From contig NZ_CP007202.1 of NCBI RefSeq assembly GCF_000941055.1, positions 2,290,001 through 2,354,000 on the forward strand: a stretch of DNA of 64,000 nt, given 5' to 3'. Within the stretch, counting starts at the first letter, position 1. Each line of letters starts with the position of its first letter. A model generated the notes under the pieces. The model did not search any database and had not been told where the DNA came from. It saw only the letters and a list, made by a program, of their open reading frames with translations. Of the stretch, positions 1 through 11,421 are shown piece by piece. The position numbers and the translations under genes were made by a program. The stretch is from Siansivirga zeaxanthinifaciens CC-SAMT-1. Its GTDB lineage: Bacteria > Bacteroidota > Bacteroidia > Flavobacteriales > Flavobacteriaceae.

Positions 1-663
1 AAGATTATTTTGAAATTCAGAATCTAACGATTTGTCTTTATTTTGAATAATCGCTTGAATCGTTAAGCTGTAAACCTTTTGAAGACTCTCCAGAGATATT
101 TTAGTTTCGTTGATGCCCAGATGGCTTACAGGTGTATCAAAACCAGAAATGGCTAAGCTAACAATTCTAAATAATTGCTGATGCGTAGCTATAAAAAACC
201 GTTGCGGATTTAAATCTCTTTTTTCAATGGTTTTTTTAAGTACATAAAACAACCCTTTGGTAACATATATTTCTTCATTAAAATCATCGATACTGGTTTC
301 TTGCTCGTAAATACTTTCTTCAATTTTTTGTAACCCAATTGGGCTTGTAATTTTACCAGTATCTTCTTTGTAAATAGGAAGCGCTGGCCCATTAGCTCTA
401 TGGCCAACTTCTGGGTTTAAATATGAAGCATAAGGCTCGGCTTTTTTAAAGGAAGCTCTGGTAAGCGCAAAGTAGTGTTTAGATTTGTTACCATTTAACC
501 CTTCTGCTTTTAAGCTATCTAAATAACGTATCGCATCTTCTAAATTATTTATGTAATACGTTTGTGCTTGAGTCCAGTTAATGGAAGGCTCCATTTTTTC
601 TTCATTTTTTTTACAAGAAGTTAAAATAATTAACAGGCTTAATACCTTAATTGTCGTTTTCAT
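1..663 (-). CDS. Cytochrome-c peroxidase-like lipoprotein, N-terminal part only (runs off the left edge)
   Basis: The first 221 codons are present and the reading frame is still open at base 1. The protein begins with a short signal peptide and a lipobox ending LTSC, so it should be a lipoprotein. The part that follows is helical and contains motifs such as GFDTPVSHLGINET and FALTRASFKKAEPY. I recognise these from the N-terminal, imelysin-like extension that precedes the di-heme domain in many Bacteroidota cytochrome-c peroxidases (CCP/MauG family). No CxxCH heme motif is visible because the C-terminal part lies outside the window. The next gene upstream on the same strand, 77 bases away, encodes a PhoX-like lipoprotein, so the two may be cotranscribed. 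The peroxidase call depends on N-terminal resemblance only. Confidence 0.6.
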   Translation of the reverse strand, partial: MKTTIKVLSLLIILTSCKKNEEKMEPSINWTQAQTYYINNLEDAIRYLDSLKAEGLNGNKSKHYFALTRASFKKAEPYASYLNPEVGHRANGPALPIYKEDTGKITSPIGLQKIEESIYEQETSIDDFNEEIYVTKGLFYVLKKTIEKRDLNPQRFFIATHQQLFRIVSLAISGFDTPVSHLGINETKISLESLQKVYSLTIQAIIQNKDKSLDSEFQNNL

Positions 664-740
664 AGATGATATTTTAATAAACAAATGAATCTCCATTAAG
701 TATGGAGATTCATTAATTATGACATGGTTTTATGTAAAGC

Positions 741-2264
741 TTATCTAGGTAAACCTTTTAATATAACTATTTGACCACCTTGGTTGTGAGGTAAGTTAGT
801 AGATACAAAATCGGTACTTTGCCAATAGTGTGGTTGTAAAGCCAGCATAAAAGTATCTGGCACACCAACTTTGTCTGAAATATCAATTAAAGAACCAAAT
901 TCGCCAGAAAGTTTAGAACTACCTGTTGGAGAAAGATTGCTTTCTACTTTTAACTCTAAAACAACTTTAGCATTGTTTCCATCCAAATCAGATTGGTAAA
1001 TATATGCAGCGTGATTTCTGCTAAAAGAGTTCGGGTCTTCTTGGAAGTAAACAAAGTTTTCGGTAACACAGATGTTATCTGGACTTTGTAAGGTAGCTAA
1101 ATTACCATCTTTATTATTAGTATCGGTATTTCCGCTTATAATTTGAGTTAGTTTACCTTGTAAAGGGTTGGCAGCATCTAATTGTAATTTATAAACAGTA
1201 CCCCAATCGTTAACATCGCCTGTATTTGGTCCAAGACCCGTTACAGCAAAATACACGTTTCTGGCATTAGCATCGCTACCTTTTTGATAATCTACGTCTT
1301 CAACTCTAATAAATTGAGAAGCATTTACAGCAGTACAAGCAGCCTCCATTTCGTTTTTAGTCATAGATGCACCGCCAACGATTTCAACAAATTCTACATC
1401 ATATGTTTTGCCAAAATCTAAACTACCTTCGTCGTAAACGGTGTTAGCAGCCACATTTTGTACGCCACCAGTTCCGTTAGATACTTGTTTGAAACGTAAC
1501 ACATAAATTTTTCCATTTTCAAAATCGGCATCGCTGTTTTCAGATAAATACATGGTAACTTGACCTTTAGATCCGCTAGAATCGTCGTCACCACCAAGAA
1601 TAACCGTTTTACCAGGATAAGCACCTTTTGGTAATGGTACGGCGTTTTCCCAAGAGAATTCACCAAGAGCATCTAAACCGAAATCTGCAGTAGGGGTTGG
1701 GGTTTCAATCCAAGGATCGATTCCTTTAACATCGTAAGCAAGACTTTCAGAAGCCGATAAGAAAATATCTTTATCACCACCATGAATGTCTTTTTCCCAC
1801 ATAGTTCCAGAACATTGTCTTGCAAAATCTGCAACACCATTGTTAAGTAACCAATCGCCAGAAATAGGGGTTAAATTCTCATCTAAACGTATTCTAGATA
1901 CGGCGTGGTCATCTTCGGCATTTACAACATAAATATATTCATTGCCATCTTTTAAAAATCCAGCACCATCTTGAGCACCAACTAAACGAAATCCGTTAGA
2001 AAGTACATCGGTAGAACTAATTAAAGAATACGCTGAAACGTCACTAAATTCGCCGTGCATTTTAACTAAAGGACTTAAAGAAGATTTGTTTGTAAACATA
2101 AGTGGTGATGGTGTGAAATCTTCACCATCTTTTCCATCTTTACCGTCTTTTCCATCGACACCATTTACACCGTCTTTACCGTCTTCGATATCACAGCTAA
2201 CCATAATGACACTACTAGAAGTAAGCGCAAATGCTAAAAAGAATAGTTTTAAAAATTTGTTCAT
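741..2264 (-). CDS. PhoX-like (DUF839) lipoprotein with collagen-like N-terminal linker
   Basis: This 507-aa protein has a signal peptide ending in the lipobox VIMVSC. Immediately after comes a run of about seven Gly-X-Y triplets (GKD, GVN, GVD, GKD, GKD, GKD, GED; residues about 28-48). The remainder resembles the DUF839/PhoX beta-propeller family, whose studied members are Ca/Fe-dependent alkaline phosphatases. Supporting segments are the SPDNICVTENFVYFQEDPN stretch near residue 395 and repeated Asp/Gly-rich blades. Phosphatase activity is inferred, since many DUF839 lipoproteins are uncharacterised. The collagen-like segment probably acts as a stiff spacer between the lipid anchor and the propeller. 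A TAnnTTTG box lies 33-40 bases upstream. The partial peroxidase-like gene follows on the same strand. Confidence 0.75.
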   Translation of the reverse strand: MNKFLKLFFLAFALTSSSVIMVSCDIEDGKDGVNGVDGKDGKDGKDGEDFTPSPLMFTNKSSLSPLVKMHGEFSDVSAYSLISSTDVLSNGFRLVGAQDGAGFLKDGNEYIYVVNAEDDHAVSRIRLDENLTPISGDWLLNNGVADFARQCSGTMWEKDIHGGDKDIFLSASESLAYDVKGIDPWIETPTPTADFGLDALGEFSWENAVPLPKGAYPGKTVILGGDDDSSGSKGQVTMYLSENSDADFENGKIYVLRFKQVSNGTGGVQNVAANTVYDEGSLDFGKTYDVEFVEIVGGASMTKNEMEAACTAVNASQFIRVEDVDYQKGSDANARNVYFAVTGLGPNTGDVNDWGTVYKLQLDAANPLQGKLTQIISGNTDTNNKDGNLATLQSPDNICVTENFVYFQEDPNSFSRNHAAYIYQSDLDGNNAKVVLELKVESNLSPTGSSKLSGEFGSLIDISDKVGVPDTFMLALQPHYWQSTDFVSTNLPHNQGGQIVILKGLPR

Positions 2265-2585
2265 AATTTATTTTTTTTTGATTTTTTATTCGACAACAAA
2301 TGTAGGTTCGCACATTTCAATACCTGTTAACTTAGCACTGTGTTTAGGTAAATAATTTGTTAGTTAAAGGTTAAAAACGTTAGCTTAGGGTTATGAATAA
2401 TCTGGTTTTTAAACTGTGTGTTAAATCTTCGTTTTTAATAGTTTTTTAATATGTATTTAATTTAAAACGGATAGAAATTGTTTAAGCGACATTGTTTTGT
2501 TACAATAAATTCTTAACGAAATTTTTAGATTTTAAAATGAGATAAGCAGTATATTTACATCTTTAATTTTACTAAAGAATCGATT
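2265..2585. other. Divergent intergenic region between the PhoX-like gene and bshC
   Basis: This 321-base AT-rich region separates two divergent genes and contains no convincing ORF. On the minus strand it holds a perfect TAnnTTTG box (2297-2304) for the PhoX-like gene. On the plus strand TATATTTA at 2550-2557 is a seven-of-eight match positioned for bshC. I see no hairpin, repeat or RNA gene in the rest of it. Confidence 0.6.
2297..2304 (-). promoter_or_regulatory. Putative -7 promoter box of the PhoX-like gene
   Basis: Read on the minus strand the sequence is TACATTTG, an exact match to the Bacteroidota -7 consensus TAnnTTTG. It would start transcription about 25-30 bases before the ATG at 2264. 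No clear TTG -33 element lies at the usual 19-20 nt spacing, so the promoter may be weak or activator-dependent. Confidence 0.45.
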
Positions 2586-4190
2586 TTGCAAGAAAGTATT
2601 TCATTTAAAAAAACAGGTTATTTTTCATCATTGATTAATGACTATTTAGAAGAGAAAGACGAATTAAAATCGTATTACAATCGATTTCCAAATATTGAAA
2701 ATTTTAAGGCCCAAATTGAAGAGAAAGGAGCTTCCAAGAACCTATCGGCCAACACGCGTGAGGTTTTATCACAGGTTTTAACAACACAATATAAAAAAGT
2801 TGAAGCATCGGAGGCTACGTTAGCGAATATTGAAAGTTTAAAACAACCAAACACATTTACGGTAACTACAGGGCATCAGTTAAATTTATTTACAGGGCCT
2901 TTATATTTTCTTTATAAAATAATTTCAGCAATAAACCTTTCAAAAACTTTAAAAGAAGCCTACCCAGAATACCATGTTGTACCCGTATATTGGATGGCTA
3001 CTGAGGATCATGATTTTGAAGAAATAAATTATTTCAATTTTAAAGGAAAGAAAATTCATTGGAATAAAAATGCCACAGGCGCTGTTGGCGATTTATCTAC
3101 TCAAGGGTTAGATGAGGTTTTTGAGCTGTTTTCAAAAGAGCTGGGAACTACTAAAAATGCCGAGACATTAAAACAACTTTTTACAGAAGCGTATCTTAAA
3201 CACAATAATCTAGCCGATGCTACATTTTATCTAGCAAATGAGTTGTTTAGCTCGTATGGTTTGGTAATTGTTGATGCCCACAATAAAGATTTAAAATCGT
3301 TGTTCATTCCTTTTATTGAAGACGAATTGCTAAATCATACATCTTTTCAAAAGGTTTCAGAAACGAACAAGCGCATCAACGAGTTACCCGAAAACTATAA
3401 AATTCAAGTAAATCCCAGAGAAATAAATTTATTTTATTTGGGCGGAGGCCTTCGAGAGCGTATTGTTTTTGAAGACGATGTATATAAAGTTTTAAACACA
3501 AATTTGGTTTGGAGTAAAAATGATATTTTAAAATTGGTTCATGAAAAACCAGAATTTTTTAGTCCAAATGTGATTATGCGGCCTTTATACCAAGAAGTTA
3601 TTTTACCTAACCTTTGTTACATAGGCGGCGGTGGAGAATTAGCTTATTGGTTTCAATTAAAAAGTTTTTTTAATGCCGTTGAGGTACCTTTTCCTGTTTT
3701 ATTATTACGTAATTCAGTTTTAATTGAAACCGAAAAACAGCACGAAAAGCTTCAGAAGTTAAATATTACAACCGAAGATATCTTTCTAAAACGCGATGCT
3801 TTTATTAATAAAAAAGTACGTGAAATATCGAATATTGACATTGATTTCAACGAACAAAAAAATCATTTAAAACAACAATTTCAAGATTTATATCTTTTAG
3901 CTGAAAAAACCGATAAATCGTTTATTGGAGCTGTAAAAGCTCAGGAAGTTAAACAAATAAAAGGTTTAGAGAATCTTGAAAAACGCTTGTTAAAGGCTCA
4001 AAAAAGGTCTTTGGAGGATCAGGTTTTTAGAATGACCGAAATCCGAAATGAATTATTTCCTAACAACGGATTGCAAGAGCGCAATACTAATTTTTCAGAA
4101 TTTTATCTCGAATATGGTGCGCAATTAATACCGCAATTGGTAAAAAATCTTAACCCTTTAAATAAAGAGTTTGTTATCGTAGCCTTATGA
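2586..4190 (+). CDS. bshC: Bacillithiol biosynthesis cysteine-adding enzyme BshC
   Basis: The 534-aa protein matches the BshC family over its full usual length. BshC adds cysteine to glucosaminyl-malate in the last step of bacillithiol synthesis in the cytoplasm. Diagnostic stretches include TTGHQLNLFTGPLYFLYK near residue 95, PVYWMATEDHDFEEINY near residue 135 and a C-terminal coiled-coil region around residues 400-500. The start is TTG at 2586, about 29 bases after a TATATTTA promoter-like box; no ATG fits upstream. Its stop overlaps the start of the PLP decarboxylase gene (ATGA), so the two are translationally coupled. The cysteine ligase role is established for Bacillus; here it is assigned by family. 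Confidence 0.93.
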   Translation: MQESISFKKTGYFSSLINDYLEEKDELKSYYNRFPNIENFKAQIEEKGASKNLSANTREVLSQVLTTQYKKVEASEATLANIESLKQPNTFTVTTGHQLNLFTGPLYFLYKIISAINLSKTLKEAYPEYHVVPVYWMATEDHDFEEINYFNFKGKKIHWNKNATGAVGDLSTQGLDEVFELFSKELGTTKNAETLKQLFTEAYLKHNNLADATFYLANELFSSYGLVIVDAHNKDLKSLFIPFIEDELLNHTSFQKVSETNKRINELPENYKIQVNPREINLFYLGGGLRERIVFEDDVYKVLNTNLVWSKNDILKLVHEKPEFFSPNVIMRPLYQEVILPNLCYIGGGGELAYWFQLKSFFNAVEVPFPVLLLRNSVLIETEKQHEKLQKLNITTEDIFLKRDAFINKKVREISNIDIDFNEQKNHLKQQFQDLYLLAEKTDKSFIGAVKAQEVKQIKGLENLEKRLLKAQKRSLEDQVFRMTEIRNELFPNNGLQERNTNFSEFYLEYGAQLIPQLVKNLNPLNKEFVIVAL

Positions 4191-5569
4191 AGAGTATGCA
4201 CAAAATAGATATGGAACTTGTAGAGATGACCTTAGATGTTATGAAATATACCATCGACAGAATTTCATCTACAAACAATGCCATAGGAAAACCAAAAAAA
4301 GAATCAGAATTAAAAGCTCTGGTAGGCGAAACCATTACAGAATCTGGCATTGGAGGTGAAGTTGCTTTCAATTTATGGAAGAAACATTTAATGAAAGCCA
4401 ATGTACCGGTAGACCATCCAAGAAATTTAGCATTTGTTCCTGCTTCTCCAACACGAGCAGCGGTTATGTTCGATTTAGTAACCTCGGCATCAAGCATACA
4501 TGGTGCTTACTGGATGGAAGGTGCCGGTGGTATTTTTTGTGAAAATGAAGCCATGAAATGGATTGTTTCCTTAACTGGTTTGCCAGAAGGTGCTTTTGGT
4601 GTGTTTACAAGTGCTGGTACAGCAGCCAATTTATCTGGTATTGTTACAGCTAGAGAGCATTGGCGCAGTTTAGATGCTTCACATAAATCTCAAAAAGGAT
4701 TAATTATAACCTCTATTGGAGCGCATTCATCGGTTAAGGCTATGGCAAAAGTAGCCGACATTGATGTATTATTGGTTGATACCGAAGATCGGTTAGAAGC
4801 AGCTGTTTTACAGCAAACCATTAATAATTTAGATGAAGAAACGCGTAAGCGCTTGTTTGCAGTGGTTGGAACGGGTGGAACAACCAACGCGGGGATTATA
4901 GATGATTTAGATTGTATTGCCAATATTTGCAAGAGTGAAAACCTTTGGTTTCATGTTGATGCAGCTTATGGCGGTGGTGCTTTGGCAGCCGACTCTGTAA
5001 GACATTTATTTAATGGTATAGAGAAAGCCGATAGCATCACTATAGACCCACACAAATGGATGTTTTCTCCCTACGATTGCGGTGCAATAATTTACAGAAA
5101 TCCAGAATTAGCAAAACAAGTACATTCACAACAAGGCTCTTATTTAGATATTTTTAGTGATGAAGGCGCCCATGGTTTCAATCCAACCGATTATCAAATA
5201 CAATTAACAAGACGCGTTCGCGGATTGCCTTTATGGTTTTCATTAGCTATGCATGGAACTGCTAAGTATAAAGAAGCCATTGAGCGTGGTTTAGAATTGG
5301 CTCAAATAGCAGGAAAGCTAATCGAGGAGCGTCCGTATGTAGAGTTGGTAAGAGACCCGAGTTTGTCTTGTGTTTTATACCGAAGAATAGGTTGGAGTCC
5401 AGATGATTACAGAGATTGGACTTTTAAAAATCACGATAGTGGTTTTGCACTAGTAACACCAACAAAGTGGAAAAAAGGAAAAACTTTCGAAACCGTATCT
5501 CGTTTTTGTTTTATTAACCCAGATACCACAGAAAATGACATTGCTATGATTTTAGATACCATGGCTTAA
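4187..5569 (+). CDS. Group II pyridoxal-phosphate-dependent amino-acid decarboxylase
   Basis: This 460-aa protein belongs to the glutamate / aromatic-L-amino-acid / cysteine-sulfinate decarboxylase fold. The PLP-binding lysine is Lys290 in the motif DPHKWMFSPYDCG. Upstream lie the cofactor-binding DAAYGGG segment (residues about 258-264) and the FTSAGTAANL loop (residues about 144-153). The start ATG overlaps the bshC stop by four bases. Substrate cannot be read from sequence; aromatic amino acids, glutamate, aspartate and cysteine sulfinate are all possible. Overlap with a bacillithiol gene hints at a thiol- or cysteine-related role, but this is context only. The gene ends about 60 bases before guaA, which has its own promoter-like box. 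Confidence 0.88.
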   Translation: MKSMHKIDMELVEMTLDVMKYTIDRISSTNNAIGKPKKESELKALVGETITESGIGGEVAFNLWKKHLMKANVPVDHPRNLAFVPASPTRAAVMFDLVTSASSIHGAYWMEGAGGIFCENEAMKWIVSLTGLPEGAFGVFTSAGTAANLSGIVTAREHWRSLDASHKSQKGLIITSIGAHSSVKAMAKVADIDVLLVDTEDRLEAAVLQQTINNLDEETRKRLFAVVGTGGTTNAGIIDDLDCIANICKSENLWFHVDAAYGGGALAADSVRHLFNGIEKADSITIDPHKWMFSPYDCGAIIYRNPELAKQVHSQQGSYLDIFSDEGAHGFNPTDYQIQLTRRVRGLPLWFSLAMHGTAKYKEAIERGLELAQIAGKLIEERPYVELVRDPSLSCVLYRRIGWSPDDYRDWTFKNHDSGFALVTPTKWKKGKTFETVSRFCFINPDTTENDIAMILDTMA

Positions 5570-5619
5570 AATAATTTAAAAAAATCTGGCGCCTAATTCG
5601 TCAATATAAAATCAATTGT

Positions 5620-5627
5620 TATTTTTG
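5620..5627 (+). promoter_or_regulatory. Putative -7 promoter box of guaA, almost touching the start codon
   Basis: TATTTTTG matches TAnnTTTG exactly and ends only three bases before the guaA ATG at 5631. Transcription starting a few bases downstream would give an mRNA with little or no 5' leader. This also argues against the in-frame TTG at 5616 as the start, because it lies upstream of the box. Confidence 0.5.
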
Positions 5628-5630
5628 CGC

Positions 5631-7166
5631 ATGCAACATGATAAGGTACTCATATTAGACTTCGGATCGCAATACACACAACTTATTGCACGTAGAGTTA
5701 GAGAACTCAACATTTACTCCGAAATACATCCATTTAACAAAATTCCAACCAACATTGATAGCTATAAAGCTGTTATTTTATCTGGTAGCCCAAACTCTGT
5801 GAGAGGCGAAGATGCCTTACATCCAGATTTAAGTGCTATTCGAGGTAAAAAACCAATGTTGGCAGTATGTTACGGTGCTCAATATTTAGCTCATTTTTCT
5901 GGAGGTAATGTGGCACCATCCAACACAAGAGAATATGGTCGCGCCAATTTATCTTTTATTAAAGAAGACGAAGCTTTTTTTAATAAAATAAATATTGGAA
6001 GCCAGGTATGGATGAGTCACAGCGATACCATCAAGGAATTACCAACAAATGGTGTTTTAATAGCCAGTACAAACGATGTAACTAATGCGGCTTATCGTAT
6101 TGAAGGCGAGGATACTTTCGCTATTCAGTTTCATCCAGAAGTTTATCATTCAACCGATGGAAAACAACTACTAGAAAACTTTTTAGTTCATTTATCTGGT
6201 TTTAAACAAGACTGGACTCCCGACTCTTTTATTGAAGAAACAGTTGCTGCTATTCAGGAAAAAGTGGGTAATGATAAGGTGGTTTTAGGTTTGTCGGGAG
6301 GTGTAGATTCTACAGTTGCCGCTGTACTTTTAAACAAGGCCATCGGAAAAAATTTGTATTGTATTTTCGTTAATAACGGATTACTTCGTAAAAATGAGTT
6401 TGAAAGCGTATTAAGTCAATACGAAGGTATGGGATTAAATGTTAAAGGTGTCGATGCCTCAAAACGTTTCCTAGATGCTTTGGCAGGAATTGAAGATCCA
6501 GAAAAGAAAAGAAAAGCCATTGGTAATGCTTTTATTGAAGTTTTTGATGACGAAGCTCACAAATTGACCGATGTGAAATGGTTGGCTCAAGGTACCATTT
6601 ACCCTGATGTTATTGAAAGTGTTTCTGCAACCGGAGGCCCATCAGCAACTATAAAAAGTCATCATAATGTTGGTGGTTTACCAGACTTTATGAAACTTAA
6701 AATTGTAGAGCCTTTAAGAGCGATTTTTAAAGATGAAGTAAGACGTGTAGGCGCAACTTTAGGTATTGATCCAGAATTATTAGGGCGCCACCCATTTCCT
6801 GGACCTGGATTAGGTATTCGTATTTTAGGTGATATTACCGCAGAAAAAGTACGTATTTTACAAGAAGTTGATGCCATTTTTATTAACGGTTTAAAAGCTT
6901 GGGGTCTGTATGATAAAGTATGGCAGGCTGGAGCTATGTTATTACCTGTTAATAGTGTAGGTGTGATGGGAGATGAGCGTACTTACGAAAAATGTGTTGC
7001 TTTAAGAGCTGTAGAAAGTACCGATGGTATGACTGCCGATTGGGTAAATTTACCTTACGAATTTTTACAAAAAACATCAAACGACATAATAAATAAAGTA
7101 AAAGGTGTTAATAGAGTTGTTTACGATATCAGTTCTAAACCACCTGCAACCATCGAGTGGGAATAA
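5631..7166 (+). CDS. guaA: GMP synthase (glutamine-hydrolysing)
   Basis: GuaA amidates XMP to GMP using glutamine and ATP, the last step of guanine nucleotide synthesis. The 511-aa protein has the expected order. First comes a class I glutamine amidotransferase domain with nucleophile Cys in [11 protein letters not shown] (residue about 83) and the FHPEVYH His-Glu pair. The ATP-pyrophosphatase P-loop [16 protein letters not shown] follows near residue 220. The C-terminal dimerisation domain contains [16 protein letters not shown] and ends in PPATIEWE. I place the start at ATG 5631, giving [19 protein letters not shown] longer frame from TTG 5616 would begin before the -7 box. Confidence 0.97.
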   Translation: MQHDKVLILDFGSQYTQLIARRVRELNIYSEIHPFNKIPTNIDSYKAVILSGSPNSVRGEDALHPDLSAIRGKKPMLAVCYGAQYLAHFSGGNVAPSNTREYGRANLSFIKEDEAFFNKINIGSQVWMSHSDTIKELPTNGVLIASTNDVTNAAYRIEGEDTFAIQFHPEVYHSTDGKQLLENFLVHLSGFKQDWTPDSFIEETVAAIQEKVGNDKVVLGLSGGVDSTVAAVLLNKAIGKNLYCIFVNNGLLRKNEFESVLSQYEGMGLNVKGVDASKRFLDALAGIEDPEKKRKAIGNAFIEVFDDEAHKLTDVKWLAQGTIYPDVIESVSATGGPSATIKSHHNVGGLPDFMKLKIVEPLRAIFKDEVRRVGATLGIDPELLGRHPFPGPGLGIRILGDITAEKVRILQEVDAIFINGLKAWGLYDKVWQAGAMLLPVNSVGVMGDERTYEKCVALRAVESTDGMTADWVNLPYEFLQKTSNDIINKVKGVNRVVYDISSKPPATIEWE

Positions 7167-7436
7167 GCCTTAATGTGACTTTTATGTTCCCTTTGGGTCG
7201 TAATTAATTGTAAGAAAACAAATTAAAATATTCCTTAAAGGTGTATTTAAAAAAATAATTTTAAAATGGTCTTATTTATATAATTCAAACGTATATAAAT
7301 GAGACCTTTTTATATTTTGTAAATTCGGTATTTATAAATCTATTATTTTTGGCATGTTAAATGATTATGTTTAACTGCATTTTAGATTTTTGAATAACCA
7401 TAGTATCCATTTTAAGTTTTAAAAACAATAAGTTAG

Positions 7437-9374
7437 ATGATTAAATATTTTTCCGTTTTATGTTTAGTGCTGTTTTGTAGTTTTAATACAGTAAATGCCC
7501 AAAATTTTAGTACGCATCAAGTAAAAAGAGGAGAAACTTTAGAGAGTATTTCTAAACAGTATTATGTTACGACATCTCAGATTTTAGAATTAAATCCGGA
7601 TGCAAAAAAAGCATTAAAACCGAATACGATTTTAATTATTCCTATTTCAAAATCTACAAAGCCTAATGAAACCATAACGAACGAATTAGATGGTTTTAGA
7701 GAGCATACGGTGCAACGTAAAGAGACTCTTTATAGCTTATCAAAAGAATATAACGTCTCTGAAGAAGATATTAAAAAGTATAATAATTCGCTTTATGCCA
7801 ACCCACTGCGTAAAGGCGACGTTATTCAAATTCCCATATATAAAACGACCAAAACACTAACCGAAACGGCTACAACCAAACCTTATATTGTTTTACCAAA
7901 AGAGGGCAAATGGCGCGTGGCTTATAAATTTGGTATTTCTGTTGAAGAATTAGAAGCCTTAAATCCAAAAATGGGCGATACGTTGCAGGAAGGGCAACAA
8001 ATAAATGTACCTTCAAACAAAGTTGCAAAAGTTGAAAAAATAGATGAAGCTTATAGCTATTATAAAGTTTTACCAAAAGAAGGTTTTTACAGACTTAAAC
8101 TAAAGCTAGGCTTAGAGCAAGATGAATTAGAAGCTTTAAATCCAGATTTAAAAGAAACAGGATTAATAGAGGGAATGGTTTTAAAAGTACCTTTTTCAAA
8201 AAACACATCTACCGGAACTATTACTCCAGAAACTGAAAAAGTTACTTTATCAAATCGTTTGCTAAGTTCAGACACAAAACGCTTGGCTGTATTATTGCCT
8301 TTTAGATTAAATCGTGTTGATTTCGATTCAATTACAGATACGAAACAAAGCATAAAAAAAGACCCTTATTTAAATGCATCACTAGACTTTTATTCCGGAA
8401 TATTATTTGCTTTAGATTCCCTTAAAAACATGGGTATTTCTGTAAAAGTGGATGTTTTTGATACCAAGCACGAAGTAAGCGAAGTTGGTAAAATAATTGA
8501 AAATAATAATTTCGAATCGTACGATGCTGTTATTGGCCCGTTAACAACTGAAACCTTCGAAAAAGCGGCATCTGAATTAAAAGCTTTAAATGTGCCAATT
8601 ATTTCGCCCATTGGAACTAATTTGAAATTATACGATCATGTTTTCCAGTCCAGACCAGCAGACGATTTATTAAAAAGAAAGGTTATTAATTTTGTAAAAT
8701 CAGACTCTTTAAAAAACAATATTGTTATTGTTTCAGATGCTAAAAACCAAAATATTGCCAACGAATTAAAGCGCGAGTTTAATTACTCTAGAATGGTGTT
8801 TTCTAAAAAAACAAAATCTGGGGCCGATGCTAATTATGTAAATGTTTCAGATTTAAAATCGGTTTTAAAACCAGGAAAAAACTATGTTTTTCTTGAAACC
8901 GAGAGTGAAGGTTTTGCATCGAATGTTACCAGCATATTGGCATCATTAACAAGACAGAAAGTTTCAGAAGATGACACCACAAGCTCTGAAGTGATATTAA
9001 TTACAACCAATTTCAATGCAGCTTTTGAAGGTGATGAAATATCAAACGAGCATTTATCAAAATTACAATTTCATTTTTCAACAATTTCTAAAAGTTATAA
9101 TGAAACAGATCATAGAGATTTCATAAAAAAATACGAAACACTTTATAATATTACTCCAGATAAACGTGCAGTTCGAGGTTTCGATTTAACCATGGATGTT
9201 ATCTTGCGTTTAGCCACTTCAAACGATTTGTTTCTTTCAGTAAATCTGGCGCCAAGTACCGAGTATGTAGAAAATAAATTTGCATATAAAAAGGAAACGT
9301 TTGGTGGGTATTATAATACGGCTGTATATTTAGTGAAATATGAAAATTTAAATTTGGTTGAAGTAAAGCCTTAA
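7437..9374 (+). CDS. Exported protein with four LysM domains and a periplasmic-binding-like domain
   Basis: The 645-aa protein starts with a signal peptide ending around NTVNAQ (residue 22). Four LysM-type modules follow at about residues 27-70, 90-137, 149-192 and 208-252; the first two are canonical, and the third and fourth are diverged with a YxVLPKEG start. From about residue 280 the fold resembles type I periplasmic-binding / LpoA-like domains (DTKRLAVLLPFRLN, YDAVIGPLTTETFEKAA). The likely role is peptidoglycan binding plus ligand or partner recognition in the periplasm. No enzymatic motif is visible. It lies 270 bases after guaA and 22 bases before the DUF3820 gene, with which it probably forms a transcription unit. 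Confidence 0.85.
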   Translation: MIKYFSVLCLVLFCSFNTVNAQNFSTHQVKRGETLESISKQYYVTTSQILELNPDAKKALKPNTILIIPISKSTKPNETITNELDGFREHTVQRKETLYSLSKEYNVSEEDIKKYNNSLYANPLRKGDVIQIPIYKTTKTLTETATTKPYIVLPKEGKWRVAYKFGISVEELEALNPKMGDTLQEGQQINVPSNKVAKVEKIDEAYSYYKVLPKEGFYRLKLKLGLEQDELEALNPDLKETGLIEGMVLKVPFSKNTSTGTITPETEKVTLSNRLLSSDTKRLAVLLPFRLNRVDFDSITDTKQSIKKDPYLNASLDFYSGILFALDSLKNMGISVKVDVFDTKHEVSEVGKIIENNNFESYDAVIGPLTTETFEKAASELKALNVPIISPIGTNLKLYDHVFQSRPADDLLKRKVINFVKSDSLKNNIVIVSDAKNQNIANELKREFNYSRMVFSKKTKSGADANYVNVSDLKSVLKPGKNYVFLETESEGFASNVTSILASLTRQKVSEDDTTSSEVILITTNFNAAFEGDEISNEHLSKLQFHFSTISKSYNETDHRDFIKKYETLYNITPDKRAVRGFDLTMDVILRLATSNDLFLSVNLAPSTEYVENKFAYKKETFGGYYNTAVYLVKYENLNLVEVKP

Positions 9375-9396
9375 ATTTTCACTCTATGTTTACTAA

Positions 9397-9624
9397 ATGA
9401 TTCCATACAAACAATTTTTAATAGATTTAGCTCATACCAAAATGCCTTACGGCAAGTATAAAGATCGTTATTTAATAGATTTGCCAGAACATTACATTGT
9501 TTGGTATCACCAAAAAGGATTTCCAAAAGGAAAATTAGGCGATATGTTAACACAGGTTTACGAGTTAAAACTTAATGGTTTAGAGGGATTAATAAGAAAT
9601 ATAAAGCAAAAATATCCCAAGTAA
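9397..9624 (+). CDS. DUF3820 family small protein
   Basis: This 75-aa basic protein has the hallmarks of DUF3820 (PF12843). The core is MPYGKYKDRYLIDLPEHYI (residues 16-34), followed by a W-Y-x3-GFPxGKLG segment. The family is widespread, cytoplasmic and poorly characterised; some members are annotated as quorum-sensing-regulated virulence factors on thin evidence. It sits 22 bases after the LysM gene and is probably read from the same transcript. The ATG start fits family length, with no signal peptide or membrane segment. I assign no function. Confidence 0.8.
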   Translation: MIPYKQFLIDLAHTKMPYGKYKDRYLIDLPEHYIVWYHQKGFPKGKLGDMLTQVYELKLNGLEGLIRNIKQKYPK

Positions 9625-9664
9625 TTTTTCTGTTTTTCTAATTTTAATAGCTTTTTTTAAATTG

Positions 9665-9681
9665 TTAATAACCGTTATTAA
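9665..9681. promoter_or_regulatory. 17-bp perfect palindrome upstream of pyrG
   Basis: TTAATAACCGTTATTAA is an eight-base inverted repeat around one central base, located about 40 bases upstream of the pyrG -7 box. No T-run follows it, so it does not look like an intrinsic terminator. It could be an operator. In such AT-rich DNA, chance is also possible. Confidence 0.25.
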
Positions 9682-9707
9682 ATAACTAAAAAACTATTCG
9701 GGATTAA

Positions 9708-11390
<1,683 letters not shown>

Positions 11391-11421
11391 TATTGGATTA
11401 CTTTTTGACAAAGAGTTTTGT

